Source: Beaufortia kweichowensis
Lineage: Eukaryota > Chordata > Actinopteri > Cypriniformes > Gastromyzontidae
Direction: 5' to 3'
Assembly (NCBI GenBank): GCA_019155185.1
Contig: CM032803.1
Span: 4,802,501 to 4,866,500, forward strand
DNA length: 64,000 nt
The translations under genes were made by a program, and so were the position numbers. Shown here one piece after another: positions 51,301 through 62,467 of the stretch. The notes beneath the pieces were generated by a model. The model saw nothing but the letters and a program-made list of their open reading frames with translations, was not told where the DNA came from and ran no database searches. The stretch's first letter is position 1. Each line of letters starts with the position of its first letter.

Positions 51301-52299
51301 ACAATCTTTCTTCATTACTTAGAGGATTCTTTTAATGCTTCTTGTAAATATCTCATCGATATCACCTAACAGAGCACAGGCGACCTTGTGTCAATAAAAA
51401 TATCAAACGTTAAGGTGAAACGCAAGTGCTGGCTTGTTGTTTGCTATTAAACAACCTTAGAAAAATGAGAGCCATTGTTCATTGAGGTTTTAAAGTTAAC
51501 TGTAATATTCACTAACCATCTTTTGATATTTTCATACAAATTTTTGTACAAGGAAGGTTACAGAGTAAGACAAATTAGCAACACAAACTATTACATAAAT
51601 GCTATATGCCATATCGGAAAATCAAAACTGATTTTGTTAGTTTTAAGACAAAAAAAAAAGGGCTATATATACAAATGAGTTATGTTAAAAAACATATTTA
51701 TAAGAAAACATGACTTGTTTGAAATGTTATGATTAGAAGAAACACTACAGAAATAATGGAGTATCTTTTAAAATAGTCTTTTATGTTAGAAGTTGCATAA
51801 CACCTGGAGGCAAAATAAATGCAAAAAAGCTATTTAAAATTAAATATGTAACACGTACACGGAACTAACTTACTTTCCCTTTCTCTCTAAAAATATAAGG
51901 TAGGCTATTTTATATGAATACATATGAATATAATATAATAACAATCCAGGGAATAAATCCTCCAGATAACTCTCAATTAATATTCTAATACACAACTGTG
52001 TCCTATGCAGAGCTATTAGGCCTCAAGGTGTGTTTCCAGTATTATTCTCAGATTTTGTTCAAACTGCAGCACTGGAAAATACTCAATGACGTCATGCCCA
52101 TTAGCGCTCTGCTGAGCTCACACAGACCCCCAGTGGCAGGGTTGCGGAACTGCATGCATCAGGTACTTTAACACAAAACTAAGTCTAGCTTGCACGAGTA
52201 CATGAAACGTGAATATAATAATTTCTTAACACAAGCTTAAATTAATCATTTATTACAAATAGATGTAATTTATTACAGAGATGCTCTATGAGAGACGCA

Positions 52300-52800
52300 C
52301 CAGGCTATTATTTATGTGAGTAGAAATCAGCTGGTGTGCACCTGTGTCCTGCCCCCCTGTCGCTTCCAGGGGTCTTGTGCGAATTACAAAAATGCAAATT
52401 AGCCTTTTGTTTACCCAGCGATGAGTTAATTTGGCGAGACACTCATTACACGTCTTTCTGGGCAGTGTGATTTTTGGACAAGGATCCAGAACAGCTCATT
52501 TGGCCCTGTTCTGAGCCAAGAGCCTGTCGAACAATGACCCTCTGCCATCTCACAGAGTCAAGGCCCCTGCAGTAAAACAACTGTAAGCTCCGAGAAAATG
52601 CACTGACATCTGAGATGAACCATTTAGTTCTTAAAGACAATCCTGAGCTTTATCCTTATTCAAATGGATGTACTGCAAAATGGATGTACGAGTGCATTTT
52701 CCCCCAAAGCGGCATAATTATATGTACTGTTATTTTAAATCATGATAATTGCAGCGGTGTACAATCAAACGGAGGATGTCAGAAGGATGTTTATTTATAT
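52300..52800. other. Candidate conserved non-coding island
   Basis: Repeat-free, with ATGCAAATTAGCC (octamer-like), GATGAGTTAATTTGG and GGCATAATTATATG. It lies 1.1-1.6 kb before nanos1, so it is a possible proximal enhancer. Confidence 0.3.
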
Positions 52801-53099
52801 AAACCTCTAATGTCAGTTTAGTCTCAGAAACCTCCAAATCCTTTTAACATAACAAACATGCTAAACACTGAAGTATCAAGTTTATACTTAATGACCTAAT
52901 TATAAAGTGAACTGATTATAGAAATAAGAAATGAAGAGGACAAAACATTTTTTCCTAAAAAGATCTTTGAAGTCTGCGTACCCAAACATAAAACAGTGAC
53001 GTCATATTCATACTTAAAGAACATGCGGTGTAATATAATCAAGATTTAACGTTAATCAAGTTAAACGTGTTTAAATAAAATATTAAACTCTAAATGTTA

Positions 53100-53260
53100 A
53101 AGTAAACATGTTACACCAGTAAAAGGGGCGATCTCGCGATCTGTCTGGTGTGCAGGTGCGCGCATGGCATGTTTTCAAAGAACAAAGAGCCATGTGCGCG
53201 CACGACCCTCTGTTTCTAATGACACACGTGTAATCTGATCACGTCCAGTAATCCTGATGA
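53100..53260. promoter_or_regulatory. Candidate upstream regulatory island of nanos1
   Basis: About 700 bases before nanos1 lies a short CpG-rich island inside AT-rich DNA. It holds TCTCGCGA (53132-53139), a motif typical of BANP-type promoters. It also has two opposed GTGCGCGC-type stretches, a SOX-like AACAAAG (about 53180) and an ACACGTGT E-box (about 53223). Function is inferred from motifs only. Confidence 0.3.
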
Positions 53261-53739
53261 ATAAATATAAACTACAGCACCAGTCCACCTACTGTAAACC
53301 CTCACGAGCACATTATGTGACACTGTGGAATAAGGATGCATTTCAAAAGTAATGCATTTCCATGTCATTTCCATTTTGCCAGAAAAGTATTTGATGTAGA
53401 TGGGGCATCTGTTGAACGCGTTACGCAACTACTATACAGTATGTAGTCGTGTTTTGAAACACTTTCTTAGTATGGTCACGTATTTGTTGTTCTTAACATT
53501 TAAAGCTTAGATTAACATTTAAAGAATAGTGCTAAATAATTAAAGATGAAATGAATACGAATGTACGGATTCGCGCTCTGTAAAACGGTAACGCGCAAAA
53601 TGGCACCTTTTACGATAACTTGCTCTGTTTTGCTGTAACAAAGCCATGCCTCGTCTCTTTCCACTGCGGTGAACAGTAATCTACTGGTCAGGCAGGAGAA
53701 AACATGCTGTGGATCTGCTCCTAAAAAACTTGGTTCGAA

Positions 53740-53937
53740 AAAGAGCCCCGCCCTCCTTCTGCCTCTCTGAATCCTTATAACCAGAAGCCCGTTCTTCAAG
53801 CGCAGATACCCAAGAAAGGCGCTGGACTTGACCACAGTTACGCACAGATTCTGGAGACCAGAGAGAGAAAAAAAACCTGAAGGAATATACCTATACGTTT
53901 GTTTTTAATCACAGTGAGCATCCTTGTTAAGGCAGAC
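53740..53937 (+). promoter_or_regulatory. nanos1: nanos1 core promoter and 5' UTR
   Basis: A GC box (CCCCGCCC, about 53745-53752) is followed 20-30 bases later by a TATA-like CCTTATAACC (53773-53782). Transcription would then start near 53805 and give a 5' UTR of about 130 bases. The region is GC-richer than the flanking desert. The start site is inferred, not seen. Confidence 0.5.
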
Positions 53938-54639
53938 ATGGATTTTTTAAACCACAACTACTTGAGTGCGCGCTCCCCGTACGACTACACCTTTAATTTT
54001 TGGAACGACTATCTCGGGCTGTCCACGTTGGTCACGAAGAACAACAAGCACAGCGTCCCTCAGAGTCCCAACTCCATCACGGAGTCGCTGAAAGCTACTC
54101 TAGGCTTGGACGACACCCCTCCGTGCCCGTGCGTAATCTCGGCCGGAGGTGAAGGCGAAAACGGAGGGCACCTGGACTCTTGCTGCTGCCCCCCGCCTAC
54201 CTCCATCTCTATCCTGGACCTGAAAGAGCGCTTCTCCATCCTGAGCCCCTTCCAGAACCAGAACCAGGGCACGGGGGGGCTGCTGTCCACCTCTCCGGAG
54301 CGGGAGATGGGCATCGGAGGGAGCTTCGCCGGATTTGATCTGTTTGGTGTGGAGAGGAAGATGAGAAAACCGGTCGCGCGGAATAAGCAGGAGCCCAAGA
54401 TCTGCGTCTTCTGTCGGAATAACGGCGCGCCCGAGGAGGTTTACGGCTCTCACGTTCTGAAAACCCCGGACGGGAGGGTGGTGTGCCCCATCCTGCGGGC
54501 GTACACATGCCCCCTATGCAGCGCCAACGGGGATAACGCACATACAATAAAATACTGTCCTCTCTCCAAAGACCAGCCTGCCCAGAGAGTGCTAAAGGGA
54601 GGCAGGGCTGTGGGTGGTAAGCGAGTGAAAATCTTCTAG
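53938..54639 (+). CDS. nanos1: Nanos homolog 1, RNA-binding translational repressor (complete, single exon)
   Basis: A 233-residue protein in one uninterrupted exon. Nanos proteins act in the cytoplasm with Pumilio to repress and deadenylate target mRNAs through the CCR4-NOT complex, in germ cells and in neural tissue. Seen here: residues 17-33 hold a NOT1-interacting motif (F19, W22, D24-Y25-L26-G27-L28, L31). A low-complexity Gly, Ser and Pro-rich linker with a cysteine cluster near 63-84 follows. The nanos zinc-finger pair has ligands C156, C159, H172, C183 and C191, C194, H202, C207, the exact CX2CX12HX10C-X7-CX2CX7HX4C spacing. The tail is short and basic. The ATG at 53938 is the first in frame; upstream extension would need a TTG. 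A single exon and this length are usual for vertebrate nanos1. No damage is seen. Nanos2 and nanos3 are less likely because of the clear NIM and the linker length. Confidence 0.96.
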   Translation: MDFLNHNYLSARSPYDYTFNFWNDYLGLSTLVTKNNKHSVPQSPNSITESLKATLGLDDTPPCPCVISAGGEGENGGHLDSCCCPPPTSISILDLKERFSILSPFQNQNQGTGGLLSTSPEREMGIGGSFAGFDLFGVERKMRKPVARNKQEPKICVFCRNNGAPEEVYGSHVLKTPDGRVVCPILRAYTCPLCSANGDNAHTIKYCPLSKDQPAQRVLKGGRAVGGKRVKIF

Positions 54640-55940
54640 AAAAGACTGACGAGTAAATATAGACTTACATATATTGCACTGAACATTTCTTTTTAATGAC
54701 TGTTCTGATTGCGGCTTTCCGAGTCTTAACTACTAGGCTACAGGATTTATTAAACAAATAAGATATCAATGTTTTTGTTAAGAATACAAGAAAATCTCTT
54801 ATATTTTTATAGATACTTTATTTCCATAGTTTATTGCATACTTTATTCATAAAAAGGCTATTTTTCTTTTTCACGCATAGGTTTAGATGTTTATTCATTA
54901 AAAAGTCACAATTCATAGTCACGTTTTTATGAAAGAATAGTGAAAAATATGTTATTTTTGTTTAAAATGGGAGACGTGAATGTCAGCAAATATACACCAG
55001 AGGAGTTGCTCTTCTGTCAGACTCAAGTATTTTCTTTAATGTAAGCCAAGCTTGCACTTCATTTTTGTCTTTTAAACCAAAGTTTATTTTTTTGCCATTA
55101 ATCGATTTTAAGAATGTTCCACGCGTCTTCATTTATACGACAGGCCTTTGAACTGAGGTTTAGCCCTATTCCCTCAAAGTCCACTCCATAGTTTCCTTCC
55201 CTCCGGGCTGTGACATTTAATACGCGCACGGACGCGCAGAGCAACACAATAGAGGCTCTGTTGCGCGTTCATGTTCTCAGCATAACTTCATAATCAGCCA
55301 AATTATTTCCGACCCCACCGACAGAGCGAGTCTAGGTAACATTTTACATTACAGGGTCCATGTTACACACATTTCTTGTTAAGAAAATTGACAACCACAG
55401 TAAACACAGTAAGTGGAGCAGGCCTATTAAAGTACATGTTGCACATTAGTACTCAACATGCTGTAACATGAACAATCTAATGTAATGTGTGGCCCTACGT
55501 GCCCAGATTTCTTCTTAAATGACTCTTTGAGGTGCCCTTTCGATGTTTACACCCCATGTAGGGGAACACACACACACTGGAGAGAAACAAATCCTGCGGG
55601 TGCTTCTCTTAGCTTAATATCATCTACTCAACCCTTCTCACAAAGTTCACCGTTCTACAAAACATCCTGGGCAGGGAAGGAAAAAGATTTATAAAAACAC
55701 ACTTAAACACCACGGTGGAATAAAGCACGAATGAATGTTCTTAATAAAAAGCTTTTTGTAAAAACAATGCATTTGCCCCTTTTATGTACAAAAATAAATC
55801 CCCAAAAGAAAACGAAAAAGAATGCAAAATATTGTGAATGTACAATTGACACTTGCAGGACTGCACATTTCTGACAGTTATGTTTACCAAAGGAATTCAA
55901 TTTTAATGAAGTAACGAACATAGATTTGCATTTGCTGTAT

Positions 55941-55948
55941 TGTAAATA
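55941..55948 (+). promoter_or_regulatory. Pumilio recognition element in nanos1 3' UTR
   Basis: TGTAAATA, a perfect match to the UGUANAUA consensus, 21 bases before the poly(A) signal at 55969. Pumilio is the usual partner of Nanos, so feedback on its own mRNA is possible. Confidence 0.45.
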
Positions 55949-55968
55949 CTTACCGAAAAATGGAAAAG

Positions 55969-55974
55969 AATAAA
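55969..55974 (+). terminator. nanos1: Candidate nanos1 poly(A) signal
   Basis: Canonical AATAAA followed by a GT/T-rich stretch. It is the last of four such hexamers in the 1.35 kb after the stop codon. Which of them is used cannot be seen. Confidence 0.45.
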
Positions 55975-57013
55975 GTGATGTCTATTCAGTATTTTACTGT
56001 TCAAAGTGACTTCAGAGGGAACTACCTCACCAGGATTTTGTACTTACATGTAAATGTCAACAGCCGTTTAATAATATGGTGTACCATTTATAACGAGGGT
56101 TTATAATAGTATTTTTGATCTTTGTATAACATAACTGTATTTTTTCCCAGTGCATTCTACAGATGAAATCCCAATAAGCTCTTAGCGTTGTTTGCTAACA
56201 GGTGACAGCTGTACATAATATTAATAATTAACAATATCATACATTTTAAGTTGCTGTTCAACGTTACATTCTTGGGTAGAGCGAGAGAGCAACTGAGAAT
56301 TACATGTTGAAGACGATTTGCCACTTTTAACTGAGGTTTGTAATTAAAGTAAAAGAGTTAAAAAAAGAAAACACTGTTGAATTTTCTTATTTATATTTTG
56401 TCACAATTCCCTGTATGCTGCTGTGCAGAAATTAAAGAGATGAATTCACTAGATAAATAAACAGCTTATGAAATGGTTTAACTGGTGGGTTGATGTTGTC
56501 CTCTGTGAATTCCTTACTTCACCTGTACATTTTGTTCCTGATAAAACCCAGAAGCAGATGCTGATCATTTGTTTTGTACAGCACCTTGAAATCAATTTGG
56601 ACTGATACAGATTTTCTTTCAGACTTTCTTTCTCTTCTAAGTAAACATACTGAAAGCACTGATGACTCATCTTGCACTCAGGGGCATTTCCAGATTATCA
56701 TTCAATCAAATTCTCTCTAGAATGACAATGCCCGCCTCTGACTAACATTTATAAATAGCAAATCATGGCACACTGATTTAATGCAAACTGAAGGCTATTG
56801 GCTTTTCTGCTTGTTTGCTAAACAGACAAGGTCTCCGATGTGTTCTGTCCAAACTTTCAATAGGAACTACACTAACGCACCTACTGAAAACTCTCTGGGC
56901 GTCTGGTGGATGCAGTGGCTCTGTTAATAGTGAGGTTTGTTAATAATAGAAGTTTCTGACAACACCCTCGAGAGTGTGACGTCACATCACAACCTATGTC
57001 GGGCGCCTGTTAG

Positions 57014-57030
57014 ACGACAGAGGGCGATCT
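57014..57030 (+). promoter_or_regulatory. CTCF-like motif
   Basis: GACAGAGGGCGATC resembles the CCASNAGRKGGC core with one or two mismatches. Confidence 0.25.
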
Positions 57031-57035
57031 GTGCC

Positions 57036-57058
57036 CTCTCTCTCTCTCTCTCTCTCTC
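57036..57058. repeat. (TC)n microsatellite
   Basis: About ten TC units, just after the CTCF-like site at 57014. Confidence 0.9.
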
Positions 57059-57795
57059 CAAACAGACCCACAGCTGAGACACTTTATTAAAAATGCATAA
57101 ATACAAAGTGCAATATTACAAGAGACAGTCGCAAAGGCCTGGTGGGTGTATCACACACACACACGACACATGAGCGTATGGATAACAGCTTTTATTCCCC
57201 TGTTACTGCGGCCCATTTTCAATGCAGTGGAGGATTTTTATAATTAAGTTAGTTCCACCATTTATACCGAGCGTCTCATATGATTTTAGCCAGAACAATA
57301 GAGAAGGAAAGATGTTTTTTATTACAACAGCAACGCTCGCCTCTGATTTCCCTCCTGTTTATGGATTAATGGAAGATTATGCGGTCGTGTAATGTAAGCA
57401 TCTACTCTGTGTTTATAAAGCCACACTTACAGATAGATGAATGCCTTTACATTACATAACCAAACATCAAACTAAGTATCATTCATTTTAGTCACTTTAA
57501 AGCAAAATATGATACAAAAAGACCTTTGTCAGATTTTAAATGATAAATGGTTGATGTGCTGTTGCCCTCGAGACCAAATTGGTTTACCATAATAGAATAG
57601 CGAAATTTGTTCTGAGAAAAGGTCCAGCATCATATGTTTGCCGACACAATTTGCTTTGATATACTGCAGTGACATTCATACATTTAAGAAGTTTGGCTTA
57701 AATGGAGCACAGAGCCATGAAGTCAACTCAAAGATTTAGTATTTCAAAACAGGCAGAGAAACACATGAGAATATTATATGGACCATCAACCTATA

Positions 57796-57816
57796 AAATA
57801 TATATATATATATATG
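57796..57816. repeat. (TA)n microsatellite
   Basis: Short TA run. Confidence 0.85.
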
Positions 57817-57836
57817 TCAGCCTATTCACAATGAAC

Positions 57837-58030
57837 AACTTTAAAGAAGAAGTGAATTTCATACATGACCAATTTTGACAAGACCCCCTGACCTGCATAA
57901 AGTTCAAGCAGTCGTTTACGGTAATCAGGCATGTGACCTCTGAGCCCACCGGGTCTGTCTGCACGGTATCCGGACCTGCTTGAGATCTAAAAGCTTTCTT
58001 AAACTTGGCTGTTAGCCAGCCAGATCCATT
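57837..58030 (-). CDS. Low-confidence exon-like open stretch
   Basis: Minus-strand open frame containing GQNGSGWLTAKFKKAF and ending in FMQ before a GTCAGG donor-like site (57895 leftwards). The WLxxxFKKAF pattern resembles short basic amphipathic motifs of cytoskeletal adaptor proteins, but no family is identified. The acceptor side (TGTGGTGCAG) lacks a pyrimidine tract, which argues against a real exon. A conserved non-coding element or pseudogene scrap would also fit. Confidence 0.15.
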
Positions 58031-59098
58031 CTGCCCCATACTGCACCACAATCTCCCATCAACCCTATAAAACGGAAACTTCCAGGGCTTTTCTGCAGAA
58101 TGAAAACATATGCTGGGGTCACATGATCATGCATGTGCTTTCCCAGAGTTTACTGAATGGTATCGTGCCAATGCTCACATATATGTGGCTGAATGTTTTG
58201 GGTTTGAGTTCTCGCTCCAAGAATTTGTGGGGTTTCAAAGCTTAAGCCAGTTTCAAGCGCACAGGGGTTAAAAAGACTTCCTCGACATTCCTCTGAGATG
58301 AAAGCACATAGCTGTCATAACCCATTCCAACAGCCACTGAGATGACATGTTTTGCTATACGGTGTAATACAATAACAGGAATTCTTCTCCAGGAGAAAAG
58401 CTCTTTAAATCAAAAATTTTCAACTTGAACTCTTAAGTAACTAAAATGAGTTTTCTTTTCAGTGCGCACCAAATGATTTCCCATGAGTCTTCATTTCACT
58501 GTGCGGTCACAAATACACCTCAAATGAGTTGACCAGTGATTTACAGTGCTAAAGTAGAGTATCTACCGTGAGAAACAGTTCTTCTCCAATCTTTTATAAT
58601 CATTCTCTGTTGTGTCTCTTTTTTCTAAAAGGTTGTTTTTTGAAGATTTCAAGTTTTGCGATTACTACTTTCTATATGCATGTAAAGCAGCTTTGCAACA
58701 ACTATCAAAATAAATTCTGTATCTGTAATGCAATCCACATAATATTATACTATTAATATAATATAACATCATATCATATGGCATAATATAATATATAATC
58801 ATAATATAATTTGTTATAAATTTCAAATCGATATTCTGTCCCCAATTATTTCTTCACGTGGCAAGAAGCCGTGCATCCAGCTGGCTGTTATGGCAAAATA
58901 AACCCTTTCAAAACCACTTCACGTTTTATTTTGCAATAACAACTGGTGGGATGTACATTACAAAATCAAACAATACAATGCAATAATATAATACATCTAA
59001 TAATACATCTAAATGTGCTCTGATACTGCTAGTCCTGTCTGTCAGTTGACGGCTCTTTGTGTCTGTTTGGTGTAATTATTGTCTGTTGTGTTGTTGTA

Positions 59099-59119
59099 GT
59101 CCTGCAGGGGGCGTGCTGC
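59099..59119 (+). promoter_or_regulatory. CTCF-like motif
   Basis: CCTGCAGGGGGCGTGCTG is a close match to the vertebrate CTCF core. Binding is inferred. Confidence 0.4.
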
Positions 59120-59647
59120 GTATCTCAGTATTCTCTTTGTGTAGCAGGTTACACAGGCCACAAAAACAACATCCAAATGAGGGTTAAAAAATAGTACTGA
59201 ATATGTACAGATCATTTATTATTTATTATTTTTTTCAGTTTTGGGCAGTAAATGAAGGGAAAACAAGGGAATAGATGGATTTTTTTTACATCATTTACAT
59301 TAAATCTCCCTTGTTTTTGATTCCAATCAGCTGTGGACTGCTGTGAGATCAGAGGAATCTGCTTTGATGTTGGGCTACAAATAAGGCCGACACAAGCGTG
59401 TTGTTCCTGTGCAATCGCAGGCTTTCCAGGTTCATTATCAAACAGAAGCTGTAAATATCACAGTAAGACCCAACAGATGCATTAATGACAGCCAGGAGAG
59501 CCCAAGTGTCTATACACATCAAGACAAACACACACATCTCTGCTGTTAAAGGTTACTCCACAAACATAATGCACAAGGAAAACCAGATGAAGGTTTCAGA
59601 TGAAGTCAAATTGTTCTAGATTTCTCTGGAGAAAATGTTGACAGTGT

Positions 59648-59684
59648 GTTGCTATGCAGTCGCTAAGGTGTTCTAAGAGGTTGT
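59648..59684. repeat. CAACCAC-type repeat, reversed short copy
   Basis: GTTGCTATGCAGTCGCTAAG and GGTGTTCTAAGAGGTTG are the reverse complement of the units above. Confidence 0.4.
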
Positions 59685-60189
59685 TTACAGGCCCAAGCCA
59701 AAAGAAACAGCCCATCCCCACTCAAGTCTCTGCAATGGTCTCCCATTAAATAAAAGTCTCGAAAAAATGAGTCAGATGGGGAAAAAAACACACCTCTCAC
59801 ACAAATAGGGATTATTCAAGGATGTAAGCACAATTATTTAACTATGAGAGTATGCTTTAATAATCAATAAATAAAAAATAAGATAAGCTGCGATATGCAT
59901 CAACATCTCTCTCTCTCTTTTCCTCTCTCTCTTCATGACTGTCTCTCTCTCTTTCTGCTAATGAAGAATCATTTTTTTTTCTTTCTTTCTCATTGTGGTT
60001 AAATGCTAAATGCAAGTTGAGGCTCTTTTGACAGTATTTTTTTCTGGAATGTTCCCACTCAAGTGAATGAGAGCTGGATCCCATGTGGTTGTGGTTTGGG
60101 CTCTGGGCTGATGGCTGAGCATTGGATGCAGGATGGAGGAAATTACAGCAGCTTCCTGCAACATGCTGCTCTGAAAGCCATCAGGTACC

Positions 60190-60284
60190 ACACACACACG
60201 CGCCGCACACACACACACGCCGCACACACACACGCGCCGCACACACACACACGCGCCACACACACACACGCACACACACACACT
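60190..60284. repeat. (CA)n with CGCGCCG interruptions
   Basis: CA runs punctuated every 20 bases or so by CGCGCCGCA or CGCCGCA. The period gives a minisatellite-like structure and a false His-Thr open frame. Confidence 0.9.
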
Positions 60285-60883
60285 ATGTATTACCGCAGGT
60301 TAAATGAAACCTTCAAATATAACACAAACCACACATACGCATCTACCATAACTGAACAGAACAGCCTCAAGTAAACACACAAGTACACATTTCACAACAT
60401 GGAAACACACACAAACACGCTTACCACATAATTGTACCCTTGCATGTTTCGCAAGCACAACACATGCACAAATGTACAGACAAAAACATGTTTTTACTGT
60501 GCCTTTACTGAAGCTAACACACAGCTTTTCCTACCAACAACATAATGTTGTTTACTGATTCCCACCTCTGAACACTAACACAAACCTGTTAAAAAGCCTG
60601 TGAAACCTGTGAAACACCAAGGACCACTTTACGGTTCACATATTTAACATTTTTTGTATTTGAGGGGTCATTTGGGTAATTTTTTTTGCAATAAGTCCAT
60701 CACAACGTAAATGTCAATACACATCAACTGATTGATCATACAGTATAATATGCTCCACGTTGCTACAATATATGATATAATACATGTTTGGATTTTTATT
60801 CATAATTTGCCAGAAGTTTATGCTTTTACACACCAGCCATGAACAGGGGCATTAGGATACAAGGTATCCTTTTTTGAAGCTCT

Positions 60884-60902
60884 CCTGCCCTCTAGTGGTA
60901 AC
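60884..60902 (-). promoter_or_regulatory. CTCF-like motif
   Basis: On the minus strand TTACCACTAGAGGGCAGG, nearly a consensus CTCF core. It faces left. Confidence 0.45.
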
Positions 60903-61031
60903 ATACAAACAGTGAACGAGGAATATCAGGTGATTCAATTACTATAATAATATAAACTTCATTTAGCAGTTGTCTATAATATAATATAAACTATATTAAC
61001 TCGATGCGAAATGCATGGCCGTTTATAATAC

Positions 61032-61108
61032 TCTCATGTCAGTGGTAGCCTATAATATTGTAAGTCACTTTGGATAAAAGCATCAGCTAAATGCCTAAAT
61101 GTAAATGC
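61032..61108 (+). mobile_element. SINE tail fragment
   Basis: GTAAGTCACTTTGGATAAAA and CATCAGCTAAATGCC match the tail of the SINE family at 21306. A TCAGTGGTAG scrap before it may be the A box. Confidence 0.5.
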
Positions 61109-61492
61109 TTTTCTGTGATTTATTCAAGATTATTCTATAATAAATATATCAGATATAATTTTATATTTGAGTAAACACAAATGTATAATGCAGGACATAA
61201 AGAGCTACAATCCGAGTTGTATAAAATGTCATATACAACTACAAAAAATGAGCAAAAGGTATTTGGGATTTTGAAAAAGTCAAAACAAAGAAACAATATG
61301 TTTTGAAAATAAAGAATATTTGCACTAATCAAATATACAACATGTACATATTTTTATATAAACATATATACAAAAACGCATATTTAATTTACCTCTAGTA
61401 GTAAGATAACAGTTACATTAAAATGTTGTGATGAGTTATTATGATTTACACGAACGTTTTATGATTTACACGAGCTTGTCATCGAGCCTGAA

Positions 61493-61511
61493 TCCACTAG
61501 ATGTCGCTGTT
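61493..61511 (+). promoter_or_regulatory. CTCF-like motif
   Basis: CCACTAGATGTCGCTGT, the core with one weak base. It faces right, divergent from the site at 60884. Confidence 0.35.
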
Positions 61512-62391
61512 GCTCAAATTTTGAGTTGTGGGTCTAAGGAACTCGCATTGTATATGTAGACTGAAGCAATTAAATAAGGCGCAATCCCACAGTTATTTAG
61601 ATCATCTCACAGTTATTTGACAAGAAACCTCTTTATCTCAAAACCAGGGAAAATAACACAATCAACCTTGTGATCGTGAAACGTTACGAAGGTAATAATT
61701 ATACTTGCAACAATACAAATGCACGTCTATTTTAATTTACTTGTATTGGAAATGCAAGATTAGAAAAAACAATAAACAAAAACCACTACCCATAAATGAA
61801 TTTATAAAACATTTCAAATTCAATTGTTGCAACTTGCAACACCGAAACCAAACTATATTTCTGTTTCTTCCATCTCTGACCGCTCAAAGAGTTATTTACA
61901 GTCTACCGTAGCCATTTACCGCTGTTAATATTGAATCAATCTTAAAAAGTTTCAAGTGAGCACCCTGAAGAGATCAAAGGAAAAGCTTTTCTGCCTAGAA
62001 GAGCACACACTGAAACCCGCAAGATGTTGGGAACTAACAACGAAGTGCCAGAAACTTCATCCGGACAATCCACCACACAAAGTAAACAGTAAAAATATTC
62101 TTATTTTATTCTTTACTTATGTTCTGCTACACAACAGGCTAAATGTGAAAAACTAGATTATGCTTCCAAATATATCCGTATTTAGATCAAATACTGTGTG
62201 TTTAATACACGCAACGACCATTTATTCCAATGTATTATTGCCTTACATTAACTCTAATGTATAGGACGTTTATGGTCTCTGTTTTGTTACTGCTGCTTTT
62301 GACAACACCGTCACAGTCACTGTACAATGTCGGGGATTCTGGATCAAACTGGGGTCACTGTTAGGGCTTGTTGTGTGTTTAGTTTACTTAC

Positions 62392-62467
62392 CTATGACAC
62401 CGACTTGACGCTGTCTCTCTTCTAATATACAGTACGCTTGATTGTAATACTCTTCAGGCGTCTTCAT
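62392..62467 (-). CDS. Candidate first coding exon of an unidentified minus-strand gene (partial)
   Basis: Reading leftward from an ATG at 62467, 25 codons plus one base run to a strong splice donor (ATAG then GTAAGT, intron from 62391). The peptide begins MKTPEEYYNQAYCILEERQ and is rich in Glu, Tyr and Gln. An in-frame TAA lies upstream and no other ATG intervenes, so this is the first Met; its Kozak context is weak (C at -3). The exon sits just inside a CpG-rich, divergent promoter. I do not recognise the protein, and I could not place the next exon with confidence. Confidence 0.45.

Larger units (their letters stand above)
54640..55995 (+). other. nanos1: nanos1 3' untranslated region (extent inferred)
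   Basis: AT-rich DNA following the TAG stop, with no other gene. It carries AATAAA at 55719, 55743, 55793 and 55969, so alternative 3' ends are possible. A GCACTT hexamer (55054-55059) matches the miR-430 family seed site, which is of interest because maternal germ-cell mRNAs of fish are often miR-430 targets. A Pumilio-type element lies at 55941. The true end needs transcript data. Confidence 0.5.
55996..62385. other. Spacer between nanos1 and the divergent promoter
   Basis: AT-rich with CTCF-like sites, microsatellites, a SINE tail and a low-confidence exon-like stretch at 57837. A repeat-free segment at 59340-59540 may be a conserved element. No further exon of the minus-strand gene starting at 62467 could be supported here. 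Confidence 0.4.

Noticed and set aside
1..53000. Neighbours known beside human NANOS1 (CACUL1, PRLHR, EIF3A) in this window
   Set aside because: No open frame or exon resembling these proteins was found, so the synteny cannot be claimed.
53899..53937. Upstream extension of nanos1 by 13 residues
   Set aside because: It would start at a TTG; the ATG at 53938 gives the expected nanos N terminus.
54060..54547. Three antisense open frames of 112-117 codons over nanos1
   Set aside because: They are shadows of a GC-rich coding exon, with no independent promoter or protein resemblance.
60006..60374. His-Thr and Cys-Val frames
   Set aside because: Translations of the interrupted CA repeat.
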